Assembly: GCA_020636215.1 (NCBI GenBank)
Contig: JACJYG010000006.1
Location: 682,001 to 746,000 of the forward strand
Direction of reading: 5' to 3'
Length of the DNA stretch: 64,000 nucleotides
Origin: Lewinellaceae bacterium
Lineage (GTDB): Bacteria; Bacteroidota; Bacteroidia; Chitinophagales; Saprospiraceae
Positions 18,895 through 27,194 of this stretch are shown piece after piece. The translations under genes were made by a program, and so were the position numbers. The notes beneath the pieces were generated by a model. That model did no database searches and had not been told where the DNA came from. It was given only the letters and a program-made list of their open reading frames with translations. Numbering within the stretch: position 1 is the stretch's first letter; the number at the start of each line of letters is the position of its first letter.

Positions 18895-19065
18895 AATTTC
18901 AGGGAGTGTTCAGGAGTTCGTGTCCCGTCCCTACGGTAAGGGTAAAATTTTGTACGGGTAGGGTAAAGTTCGAGTTCCCTGAAACCCCAGTCCGTCCCTG
19001 ATCGGGACGGAGGTTTTGACACAGTTTTTGAAGACTCCCGTAAAGTTCGAGTTCCCTGAACCTCA
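18895..19065 (+). repeat. Dispersed palindromic repeat (family 2)
   Basis: Starts 'gagtgttcaggagttcg', then 'tgtcccgtccctacgg', degenerate 'gggtaaa' pieces and 'gttcgagttccctgaa'. It is followed by a 'gatcgggacggaggttttg' block. The same order of blocks is seen at 29268-29412 and 45739-45925. Confidence 0.8.
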
Positions 19066-19077
19066 ACTCTTAAACTT

Positions 19078-19142
19078 CTCAACAACTCAACCCCCTCAAC
19101 CCTCTCAACCCCCTCACACTATTCAACTTCTCAACCCCCCAA
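19078..19142 (+). repeat. 'ctctcaacc' 9-base tandem repeat
   Basis: Degenerate tandem of 'ctcaacccc' and 'ctctcaacc' directly before purU. A cleaner array of the same unit lies at 46951-47022, also directly before a gene. Confidence 0.7.
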
Positions 19143-19197
19143 CCTTAAAATCAATGGTTTTATGCATCTTTGCAGCCGGTTTTACATCCAGATAGTT

Positions 19198-20067
19198 ATG
19201 AAAAACGAGATAAAGAACACCGCAATACTATTGATTCATTGCCCGGATGCAAAGGGGCTGGTAGCGGCAGTGACAGATTTTCTGCACAAGAACAATGGCA
19301 ATATCATTAGCCTTGACCAGCATGTGGATCAGGCGGCGCAGCGATTTTTTATGCGGGTAGAATGGGACCTGGAAGGCTTCGCTATCCCGGAGGAGAAGAT
19401 CGATGATTACTTTGGAACCCTTATCGGGCACAAATACAGAATGGAATGGCGATTGCATTTTACAAGCCATCGCCCACGGATGGCAATCTTCGTTTCGAAA
19501 ATGTCGCACTGCCTGTATGATATCCTGCAACGCTGCATGTCGGGCGAATGGAGAGCAGATATCCCGCTTATCATCAGTAATCATGACAACCTTCGCTACA
19601 TAGCCGAGCGTTTCGACATCCCTTTTGAAGTATTTCCTATTACCCAGGAGAATAAGGCTGAACAGGAGCAACGTCAGGCTGACTTACTTCGTTCGCTGGG
19701 CGTAGACTTCATCGTGCTGGCCCGGTATATGCAGATACTATCCGATGATTTTGTATCGGCTTTTCCCCATCAGATCATCAACATCCATCATTCTTTTTTG
19801 CCGGCCTTCAAAGGCGCCAAACCTTACCATTCTGCGTTCAACCGAGGGGTGAAAGTCATTGGCGCTACCAGCCATTACGTCACCGCCGACCTCGACGAGG
19901 GGCCTATCATCGAGCAGGATGTGCGGCGCATTTCCCATAAAGATAGTGTGCCCGACCTCATCCGCATAGGGAAAGACCTGGAGAAGGTTGTCCTGGCGCG
20001 TGCTATTTGGCTGGAAATCCAGCACAAAATCCTGCCTTATAAGAACAAAACTATCGTCTTTGATTGA
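19198..20067 (+). CDS. purU: Formyltetrahydrofolate deformylase PurU
   Basis: A 289-residue protein from the ATG at 19198; an earlier frame opening at 19162 adds 12 residues and is not needed. An N-terminal ACT domain (about 8-85, 'LLIHCPDAKGLVAAVTDFL') is followed by a formyltransferase-fold hydrolase domain with 'INIHHSFLPAFKGAKPY' and 'ATSHYVTADLDEGPII', the active-site His and Asp blocks. It hydrolyses 10-formyl-THF to formate and THF, balancing one-carbon pools and feeding formate to purine synthesis. 'CATCTTTG' at 19165-19172 may be its -7 box. Confidence 0.95.
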   Translation: MKNEIKNTAILLIHCPDAKGLVAAVTDFLHKNNGNIISLDQHVDQAAQRFFMRVEWDLEGFAIPEEKIDDYFGTLIGHKYRMEWRLHFTSHRPRMAIFVSKMSHCLYDILQRCMSGEWRADIPLIISNHDNLRYIAERFDIPFEVFPITQENKAEQEQRQADLLRSLGVDFIVLARYMQILSDDFVSAFPHQIINIHHSFLPAFKGAKPYHSAFNRGVKVIGATSHYVTADLDEGPIIEQDVRRISHKDSVPDLIRIGKDLEKVVLARAIWLEIQHKILPYKNKTIVFD

Positions 20068-20113
20068 GCGCCTGTAAAAGATTCACCCAAGGAATAATCC
20101 TTTACAGGCGCTC
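20066..20113. terminator. Hairpin between convergent purU and a hypothetical gene
   Basis: A perfect 13-base stem, gagcgcctgtaaa (20066-20078) and its complement (20101-20113), with a 22-base loop. The left arm covers the end of the purU stop codon. There is no T-run, so its use as a bidirectional transcript end is inferred from position. Confidence 0.5.
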
Positions 20114-20119
20114 TGTATC

Positions 20120-20545
20120 CTACTCGATCAAAGGTTTTCCGATAAACACTTTGATCTCAGGAGAGATCCGGATGCGGATCTTGACAATGAGCGGATCGTT
20201 GAGGTTGGCGAGGGTGCGGCGATGCAGCTTATATGTCGTATTAATAGTCTGAAAGACTGATGAAAGAGCTGTGCTGCCTTTGGTGTCGGCCAGGATGTGT
20301 TCCAGTTTTTCTTTTGTAAAGTCTTCGTGTAGGCCTTTGAGCTCAACTTCCAGCGAAGGGCTGAGGGCTACCCCCAGTGCGAAGCTGGTGATTTCCAGCC
20401 CGTGCATTTCCAGTTTGGGAAAGACGAGTAACCACTCTTCAATGAGTTGGTAGCTCTTTTCCTTGGCGCCTTCGCCAAAAGTTGCGGCCTGCTCGCGTAC
20501 CATTTCACTGGCTTCGTGCAGGGCTTTTTTGAGCTTATCGATCAT
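20120..20545 (-). CDS. Conserved-looking protein of unknown function
   Basis: 141 residues with no family I recognise. An amphipathic N-terminal helix ('MIDKLKKALHEASEMV') leads into 'EGAKEKSYQLIEEWLLVFPKL', a 'GLEITSFALGVALSPSLEVEL' segment and a beta-rich C-terminus ('IVKIRIRISPEIKVFIGKPL'). There is no signal peptide or membrane helix. It lies 12 bases downstream of the lipoprotein gene and is probably its operon partner. Confidence 0.65.
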   Translation of the reverse strand: MIDKLKKALHEASEMVREQAATFGEGAKEKSYQLIEEWLLVFPKLEMHGLEITSFALGVALSPSLEVELKGLHEDFTKEKLEHILADTKGSTALSSVFQTINTTYKLHRRTLANLNDPLIVKIRIRISPEIKVFIGKPLIE

Positions 20546-20557
20546 TTATTATAGGGT

Positions 20558-21271
20558 TTATCGGAACCGGATCTCTCCCTCCAGGCCAACCTTGCCCTCC
20601 ATCATGTCCAGCAGGGGGCGCTCCACGGTCACGGTCTTGCCATCTACCACAGCACCATCGATCGACGTTTTTTTGACCGTACCAGGGAGGTAGTAAACAG
20701 TTTTGTGGGTGCCGGAGGCGAAGAACATTTTTACGAATTCTCCTTCCTCGCCGGCAAGCAATTCATTTTGTCCGGCCTGCTCTGCCTTCTTGCGGGTTAG
20801 TTTCTTTTTACTGAATTCGAACAGGCCACCGGGCATGAACATACTGGTTCCACCCGCCATAGAACTGGCTCCGGAACCTGCGCCCTGTTCATTGAGCTCT
20901 TTAAAAAACTGGTCGATCTGGCCAACATTATCGAAAGGCAAACTCATGTTGAGGACAAACTTGCCCTGTGCCTCATTCATGGTCAGGTGAAGTAAAGCCT
21001 TCTTCATGGCCTCCCCGGCGCCAGGCTCATTACCCAGATGTATGATGGTATCCATATTTTCCAGGTTGAGGCCCGAATCCATGCCTTCCCCTTTGGCCGC
21101 TTCTTCCAGCATGCCTTTCATCATGGGGTTGCTCATGAATTCGCTCATGTCGAAGGTAATGCTGTATTTTCCCGAGCCATTTTTATTGAGATAGACCTCC
21201 TCCAGGGTTTCAATGCAACTGGTAAGGAAAAGCAGAGAACCTGCCAGGAGGAAAAAGATAATTCTTCTCAT
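20558..21271 (-). CDS. Lipoprotein of unknown function
   Basis: 237 residues from the ATG at 21271, which places the lipobox 'LFLTSC' (Cys19) correctly; a start nine codons earlier is possible. After the anchor comes 'EEVYLNKNGSGKYSITFDMSEFM', a pattern seen in Bacteroidota envelope lipoproteins with a beta-hairpin start. A Met/Gly-rich middle and a C-terminal 'VDGKTVTVERPLLDMMEGKVG' follow. The function is unknown. It is probably transcribed together with the small gene just downstream. Confidence 0.7.
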   Translation of the reverse strand: MRRIIFFLLAGSLLFLTSCIETLEEVYLNKNGSGKYSITFDMSEFMSNPMMKGMLEEAAKGEGMDSGLNLENMDTIIHLGNEPGAGEAMKKALLHLTMNEAQGKFVLNMSLPFDNVGQIDQFFKELNEQGAGSGASSMAGGTSMFMPGGLFEFSKKKLTRKKAEQAGQNELLAGEEGEFVKMFFASGTHKTVYYLPGTVKKTSIDGAVVDGKTVTVERPLLDMMEGKVGLEGEIRFR

Positions 21272-21481
21272 TGTAACGTTATTTTTAGGTTTAAACAAGC
21301 TCTAAATGTACTGTAAGCCGGTTGGAATGACCAAAAAAAACGACGGATTATTGCATTTTATGGGCAAGCCGAAAGCTTCCTGCGGGAAGGCCTCTTTTAT
21401 TAAGAACTATCTCTGCCTTAATACGTTTCATTGAATTGTAAACCAAACCGAACTTTTCCGAACTTCAAACCCGATATAGGA

Positions 21482-22963
21482 ATGAACGATATTAAGACGC
21501 TGGGCGAACTCAAAAAAAGTGGATACCGCCCCCGTTCCATCAAAGAAGAACTGCGCACCAACCTCATTAAAAAACTCCAGGCCGGAGAAAAGATTTTTGA
21601 CCGGGTCATTGGCTTCGATGATACGGTGCTGCCCGATATCGAGCGCGCTGTCCTCTCGCGCCACAACATTCTGTTGCTCGGGCTGCGCGGCCAGGCCAAA
21701 ACCCGTATTGCCCGTATGCTCGACAGTCTTCTGGACGAGTACGTACCCATCATTGCCGGGAGCGAACTCAACGATGACCCGCTGAATCCCATTTCCCGCT
21801 ACGGCCAGGACATCCTGGCCAAGCATGGCGATAACACCCCTATTGAGTGGATCCATCGCAGCCAGCGTTATGTGGAAAAACTGGCCACTCCCGACGTGAG
21901 CGTTGCTGACCTGATCGGCGATGTAGACCCCATCAAAGCGGCTTCCCTCAAGTTGCCTTATTCCGATGAACGGGTGATCCATTTCGGCCTGGTGCCCCGC
22001 TCGCACCGAAGCATCTTCGTGATTAATGAATTGCCCGACCTACAGCCCCGTATCCAGGTCTCTTTGTTCAACATCCTCCAGGAAGGCGACATTCAGATCA
22101 GAGGCTTCAAACTGCGGCTCCCACTTGATATTTTGTTTGTCTTTACGGCTAATCCAGAAGATTATACGAACCGGGGTAGCATCATTACACCGCTCAAAGA
22201 CCGCATCGAGAGCCAGATCCTGACCCATTACCCCAAGACAATAGAAATTGCTCGTCAGATCACGCAGCAGGAAGCCCGCCTGGCTGAAGAACAGCGCGCC
22301 GTCGTTGAGGTGCCTGACCTGCTTCAGATCATGATGGAAATGATCGCATTTGAGGCCCGCACCAGTGAATTCATCGATGAAAAAAGTGGTGTGTCCGCCC
22401 GTCTCACTATTTCCGGCTATGAAAATCTGGTCAGTACTGCCGAGCGCCGGATGCTGATCAACCACGAGGAAAAAACCATTGCCCGTATTACCGATTTCTG
22501 GGGCGTGGTGCCGGCTATTACCGGTAAGGTGGAACTGGTGTATGAAGGCGAGCAGGAAGGGCCCTACAACGTGGCGCTCGCCCTGATGGGCCAGGTGATC
22601 AAAACGACTTTCCTCAACCATTTTCCTCATCCCGATAAACTCAAAAAGGGGGTTGACAGAGACCCCTATGGCACTATCCGAGCCTGGTTCTCGGGCGGCA
22701 ACGAGATCGGCCTGCTCAATGATGCCAGCGATGAGGAATTCCGCAAAGCCCTCGACAAAGTTGCTGGCCTGCGCAAACTAGTGGAAAAAACACTGGATGT
22801 CAAAGGGGAGGATGCCTACACTTTTATGGAATTGGTGCTGCACGGCCTTTCCGAATTCAACGTCCTCAACAAAGAAATGATGGAAGCTAGTTTTACCTTC
22901 CGGGACCTGTTGGCCAATATGCTGGACGAAGACCTGTTTGATGACGATGATTTAGATAACTAA
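21482..22963 (+). CDS. MoxR/magnesium-chelatase-I-like AAA+ ATPase
   Basis: A 493-residue protein from the ATG at 21482. Walker A is 'GLRGQAKTR' (67-75). The Walker B position reads 'SIFVINELPD', with Asn182 before Glu183 where Asp-Glu is usual. Sensor 1 is 'VFTANPEDYTNRG' (Asn224). The order of helices fits the magnesium-chelatase/MoxR clade. Family members remodel partner proteins, usually with a von Willebrand A protein. None is encoded next door, so the client is unknown. The C-terminus is very acidic. After the gene, 'gggcttttag' and 'ctaaaagccc' form a long-loop inverted repeat. Confidence 0.85.
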   Translation: MNDIKTLGELKKSGYRPRSIKEELRTNLIKKLQAGEKIFDRVIGFDDTVLPDIERAVLSRHNILLLGLRGQAKTRIARMLDSLLDEYVPIIAGSELNDDPLNPISRYGQDILAKHGDNTPIEWIHRSQRYVEKLATPDVSVADLIGDVDPIKAASLKLPYSDERVIHFGLVPRSHRSIFVINELPDLQPRIQVSLFNILQEGDIQIRGFKLRLPLDILFVFTANPEDYTNRGSIITPLKDRIESQILTHYPKTIEIARQITQQEARLAEEQRAVVEVPDLLQIMMEMIAFEARTSEFIDEKSGVSARLTISGYENLVSTAERRMLINHEEKTIARITDFWGVVPAITGKVELVYEGEQEGPYNVALALMGQVIKTTFLNHFPHPDKLKKGVDRDPYGTIRAWFSGGNEIGLLNDASDEEFRKALDKVAGLRKLVEKTLDVKGEDAYTFMELVLHGLSEFNVLNKEMMEASFTFRDLLANMLDEDLFDDDDLDN

Positions 22964-23050
22964 ACGAGGGGCTTTTAGTTGAAATCTTCCTATTTTAAGC
23001 CGCTGTTTTAACAAGGACAGCTTCTTGACTGATTCTAAAAGCCCAGAGTA

Positions 23051-23665
23051 ATGCTACTGAAAATCAATCCTGATAATCCGGAGGGCCGCAAGATCCGCCA
23101 GGCGGTGGACCTCCTGGAAGAAGGCGGTGTGATCATCTATCCCACCGACACGGTCTATGCCTTTGGTTGTGACATGATGAACGTCCGCGCCGGTGACCGC
23201 ATTTGCCGTTTGCGTGGCCTGGATCCGGTCAAAGCACGCCTGTCACTTATTTTTGAAGCAATCAGCCAGGTATCTGAATTTACACAGCAAATCGATAATC
23301 AGACCTTTAAGGTCCTGAGAAAAAATTTACCGGGCCCATTCACTTTCGTCCTGAATTCCAATAATCAGGTGCCCAAGCTGTTTAAAAACCGCAAGCGTAC
23401 GATCGGTGTCCGCATCCCCTCCAATAATATAGCCATGGCCCTGGTCAAAGAACTGGGCCGCCCCATGCTTACCGCCTCCCTCCGCTCAGTGGACGAAATA
23501 ATGGAATACTTCACGGACCCCATCGACATCTACGAAGATTACAAAAAACTTGTCGACCTGGTCATTGACGGCGGGATCGGCGGCAACCGCGCTTCCACGG
23601 TGGTGGATTGTACGGGGGGGGAACCAGAGGTCATTCGCGAAGGTGTTGGGCTTCTGGAGGTTTGA
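23051..23665 (+). CDS. Sua5/YciO/YrdC-family protein
   Basis: 204 residues covering a single YrdC-like domain: 'GGVIIYPTDTVYAFGCD', 'LPGPFTFVLNSN', 'RTIGVRIPSN', 'GRPMLTASLRS' and the C-terminal 'NRASTVVDCTG'. The family makes threonylcarbamoyl-AMP for the t6A37 modification of tRNAs. The KxR loop reads 'KARLSLIF', more like YciO paralogs than TsaC/Sua5, so direct t6A synthesis is not certain. The Sua5-only C-terminal domain is absent. Confidence 0.85.
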   Translation: MLLKINPDNPEGRKIRQAVDLLEEGGVIIYPTDTVYAFGCDMMNVRAGDRICRLRGLDPVKARLSLIFEAISQVSEFTQQIDNQTFKVLRKNLPGPFTFVLNSNNQVPKLFKNRKRTIGVRIPSNNIAMALVKELGRPMLTASLRSVDEIMEYFTDPIDIYEDYKKLVDLVIDGGIGGNRASTVVDCTGGEPEVIREGVGLLEV

Positions 23666-23794
23666 CGGCCGGCCGGCAGGTCGCACGTCGCACCTTGTGC
23701 ATTGGACGTGCGGCTTTCGCGGTGCAGACTTTCGGGGAAGTTTAGAAATAACTTCCTTTTAAATGGTTTTTCCACTATATTGCCAGGGATATAA

Positions 23795-23912
23795 CACAAT
23801 AGTTACTCCTAACCCCTTGAAATCCCAATAGAAGAATTATGGACAACCCTGATCATTCCACAATAGTTACTCTAACCCTTTGAAATCAATAGACGCCAGC
23901 CCCTGATCATTC
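23795..23912 (+). repeat. Imperfect direct repeat upstream of the hydrolase/CHAT locus
   Basis: Two copies (23795-23858 and 23859-23912) of a block that begins 'cacaatagttactc' and ends 'cctgatcattcc', with small indels between them. It lies in the 301-base gap before the hydrolase/CHAT locus and ends about 55 bases before the likely ATG. It could be a duplicated regulatory site. No TAnnTTTG box is seen. Confidence 0.65.
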
Positions 23913-23966
23913 CCGGTAAGACGCCAATCGTTTCAAAGTATCCGTCAATCTTTAAACACCCGCATT

Positions 23967-26900
23967 ATGCATGGGGTGGATATGAGCGCCTCCCGCGATG
24001 CCGGCAAACTGGAACGCCTTGAGCAAGTTCCGGAAGACGCGATCATTGAACTCACCCTGGACACTGGGGAGAAATGGTATGGAACCATGGAAAGCCTCCG
24101 GGAATTGTTTGCAGCAGGGGCCAGCCGGGGGGAATCGGGGCAAGAGGAACTTACTATTCCGCTCGCTTTCACTCCGGATGAGCAGAGCCGGGGGTGGATC
24201 GGGGATATCACCTTTGGAGCCCTTCGGGTAATTGGAATAGACCTGCCCAGGCTGCCGGCCAGATTGCTGGCCTCTCAATTGGAAAAACAATTGGAGCCCG
24301 GCCCGGGCTTATACCGTTGCAGCGACCCCAACGACTTGCAAATGAAGGCAACGGCAAAAGATTTTGAATCGGGCCAGCCTATCCTGCTATTATTGCACGG
24401 GACGGCCTCCAGTACAAAAGGCAGCTTTGGGGAACTAACGGCCGACGGGAACCGGGAAACCTGGGATGAGTTGACGGCAACTTACGGCAGCGGTATCTTT
24501 GCTTTTGAACATCCAACCCTGAGCAAAAGCCCCCTGGAAAATGCTGTGGAATTGCTGAAGAAATTGCCAAAGGCGCCCAAAGATAAACCCACCGTGTTGC
24601 ATCTGCTCACCCATTCCCGGGGAGGGCTCATCGGGGAAATACTGGCCCGGGGCGCTAGCCATGGACGAGATGCGGCTTTCAGCCCTGAAGATATCCGCTT
24701 TTTCGAAAATGCAAGCATTGGCGACAATCGCGAATCCGACCTGAAGGCCCTTGCCGCTCTGAACAAGCTTTTCAGGGAAAGAAATATCCGGATCGGCCGC
24801 TTCGTGCGGGTGGCTTGCCCGGCAGCGGGCACCACGCTGGCCTCGGGCAGGCTGGACCGCTACCTGAACACGGTAGTCAATCTAATGGAGCGCATCCCGA
24901 TCCTGGGGGGGAGCCTTATTTTCGATTTTGTTTCTGCATTCCTGCTGGCTGCAGTCAAATCCCGGATGGACCCTGCTACGCTGCCCGGCCTGGAAGCTCA
25001 AATGCCCGGCTCTCCGCTAATTCGGATGCTAAATAACCCGGTACTGGAATTGGAGTCGGAACTTACTGTTATTGCCGGCGCTGCGGAGGGGAAGGGGTTC
25101 CTGAAATACCTCCTCGCCAAATCTACGGCCTGGTATTTTGGAGAAGACAACGACCTGGTGGTGGATACCCGTTCCATGTCTGGCGGCGCCAGAAGGCGGG
25201 AGCCGGTTCGGCGCTTTTTTCAAAAGGCGCCGGAAGTGAGCCATTTCCGGTATTTTGCCAATAAAGCATCTCGGGAGGCTCTGGCCGCTGCGCTCAATGG
25301 CAAATGGGACGAGCAGCGCTTTGAAACCATCACACCCCGTTTTTGGGAAGAAGCAGCGGCTTTATCTATTGAGAAAAGGGACGCTGCCGAAAAGAATAGG
25401 CCGGTTGTCTTTTTGTTGCCGGGCATAATGGGCAGCCTCCTGGAAGTGGATGGTGAGAAAATCTGGATCGACCTTGCGGCTATTGCCAAAGGTAAAATGA
25501 AGGAACTGGATATTAGCAATCCTGCGGTTCAACCCATGGGCCTGGTGGCGAAATCCTATGGCCGCTTGGCCAATTATTTGTCGGATACTTATGAAGTTGT
25601 TTTGTACCCTTACGATTGGCGGAAATCGATGCTCGGGGAAGCCGAAGCCCTGGCTGGTGCTCTGGAGCAAAAGCTGAATGAAACCGAAGCAAGCCAGCAG
25701 CCTGTCTGCCTGCTCGCCCATTCGATGGGAGGCCTGCTGGCCCGCACGCTCATGGGAATAGACAAGGGGCGGTTGTGGAAACGCCTCTCCCGGCGCAAAG
25801 GCAGCCGGCTGATTATGATGGGCGCCCCTAACGGCGGGTCTCATTCGATTACCCGCTTATTGCTCGGACAGGAAAAAATATTAAAGCTGATTAGCTTGCT
25901 TGACCTCCAAAATAGCAAGGAAGCATTGCTGAAAGAAATTGGCCGTTATCCGGGGTTGCTGCAATTGTTGCCAATTGGTGATGGCGAGCCCGATCTTTTC
26001 GAACCCGCCGGCTGGGATGCCATTACCTCCCTCATGGGCGATGGTTGGACGCCCCCCTCTTCCGAGAGCTTACAACTGGCTGCCAAATGGAGGGAATTCC
26101 TGAAGCGCGAAGCTCCGCGGCTCGATCCGGAAATGGTGCTTTATGTTGCAGGCAAGGCGGCCGCCACTCCCCATACCATCAAAATCGAGGCCTCCAAAGT
26201 CCGGTTTCTCTCCACTTCGGAAGGAGATGGGAGGGCGCCATGGGCAACAAGCATCCCGCCCGAGTTGAAAAGTGTCACCTGGTATATGGATGCCGAACAC
26301 GGTGAAATGTGTTGCCACGAAGAGGCCTTCCCGGCCATCAAGGAATTGTTGTTGATGGGATACACCACGCAACTTTCTCAGGAGCCCCCGGTTTCGCGGG
26401 GCATTGCCCTGGAAGAAATAATGGAGGAAGAAGTGGCCGTTTTTCCGGATAACGAAGCCCTGGCTGCCGCTGCACTGGGCTATGCTCCAAGATACGTTTC
26501 CCGGCCGCTGAGCAAAAAAACAAAAGTATCCGTCACCCATGGTAATCTGGCTTATGCCCGCTATCCGGTGGCGATCGGCCATTACAAGGATGACGGCATT
26601 GTGAGCGCGGAATCGGTGCTGGACTTCCACATGAAGGGCCGCCTGATGAAGCGCTATCGCCTGGGCGTCTATCCGGGGCGAGAAGAAACGGCAGAAGTAA
26701 TACTGGACGCCGGTAACGATCCTCCAGGGGCTATCATCATTGGGATGGGCAACTTTGGGGACCTCAGCCAGGGCAGGCTTAGCCGTAGTGTCGCTTTCGC
26801 TGCCAAGGAACTGGCTGTGAAAAAGCACGAAGCATTCCAGATAGATAAGGCCTCCCATGGGGATAGCGAGCAGGACGTTACACCACCTGATCCGCCCTGT

Positions 26901-27194
26901 TTTTCCACCCTGCTCATTGGCTCCAGTTACGGCGGCCTGACCATTCAGCATTCCATTCGCGCCATTCTTTCGGGAGTGCAACAAGCCAACCAGAGCCTCC
27001 GGAATGTTGGCCTGGAAGATTTTATGATCGCCGCAGTAGAAATCATCGAAATTTATCAGGACCGTGCCGTTCAGGCGGCTCATGCGCTGCGAAGGATTAT
27101 CAAAGAGGGGCGTTTTGAGGAAATGTTCGTCATGGAAGATATCCATTTGCGGAAGGTTATCGGTGGCAGGCGCCCGGGTGCTGGATCGTTTTGA
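23967..27194 (+). CDS. Double alpha/beta-hydrolase protein, N-terminal half of a CHAT locus
   Basis: A 1075-residue, apparently cytoplasmic protein with no signal peptide. Residues about 135-430 are a lipase-like alpha/beta hydrolase: 'LLLLHGTASSTKG', nucleophile Ser217 in 'LTHSRGGL', a probable acid at Asp396 ('EDNDLVV') and His426 ('VSHFRYF'). Residues about 478-790 form a second hydrolase, LCAT-like: 'PVVFLLPGIMGSLL', Ser586 in 'LAHSMGGL', and 'MGAPNGGS'. The last part (about 850-1000, 'VTHGNLAYARYPVAIGHYKDD' split by 'LLIGSSYGGLTIQ') I cannot assign. The frame ends where the CHAT frame takes over (+1), so this may be half of one polypeptide. A start at 23982 is also possible. Confidence 0.8.
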   Translation: MHGVDMSASRDAGKLERLEQVPEDAIIELTLDTGEKWYGTMESLRELFAAGASRGESGQEELTIPLAFTPDEQSRGWIGDITFGALRVIGIDLPRLPARLLASQLEKQLEPGPGLYRCSDPNDLQMKATAKDFESGQPILLLLHGTASSTKGSFGELTADGNRETWDELTATYGSGIFAFEHPTLSKSPLENAVELLKKLPKAPKDKPTVLHLLTHSRGGLIGEILARGASHGRDAAFSPEDIRFFENASIGDNRESDLKALAALNKLFRERNIRIGRFVRVACPAAGTTLASGRLDRYLNTVVNLMERIPILGGSLIFDFVSAFLLAAVKSRMDPATLPGLEAQMPGSPLIRMLNNPVLELESELTVIAGAAEGKGFLKYLLAKSTAWYFGEDNDLVVDTRSMSGGARRREPVRRFFQKAPEVSHFRYFANKASREALAAALNGKWDEQRFETITPRFWEEAAALSIEKRDAAEKNRPVVFLLPGIMGSLLEVDGEKIWIDLAAIAKGKMKELDISNPAVQPMGLVAKSYGRLANYLSDTYEVVLYPYDWRKSMLGEAEALAGALEQKLNETEASQQPVCLLAHSMGGLLARTLMGIDKGRLWKRLSRRKGSRLIMMGAPNGGSHSITRLLLGQEKILKLISLLDLQNSKEALLKEIGRYPGLLQLLPIGDGEPDLFEPAGWDAITSLMGDGWTPPSSESLQLAAKWREFLKREAPRLDPEMVLYVAGKAAATPHTIKIEASKVRFLSTSEGDGRAPWATSIPPELKSVTWYMDAEHGEMCCHEEAFPAIKELLLMGYTTQLSQEPPVSRGIALEEIMEEEVAVFPDNEALAAAALGYAPRYVSRPLSKKTKVSVTHGNLAYARYPVAIGHYKDDGIVSAESVLDFHMKGRLMKRYRLGVYPGREETAEVILDAGNDPPGAIIIGMGNFGDLSQGRLSRSVAFAAKELAVKKHEAFQIDKASHGDSEQDVTPPDPPCFSTLLIGSSYGGLTIQHSIRAILSGVQQANQSLRNVGLEDFMIAAVEIIEIYQDRAVQAAHALRRIIKEGRFEEMFVMEDIHLRKVIGGRRPGAGSF

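Noticed and set aside
27064..27162. GTG/ATG starts at 27064 and 27082 for the CHAT gene
   Set aside because: The first 33 residues of that frame are an out-of-frame reading of the conserved hydrolase C-terminus, and similarity to real protein begins only at about 27163.
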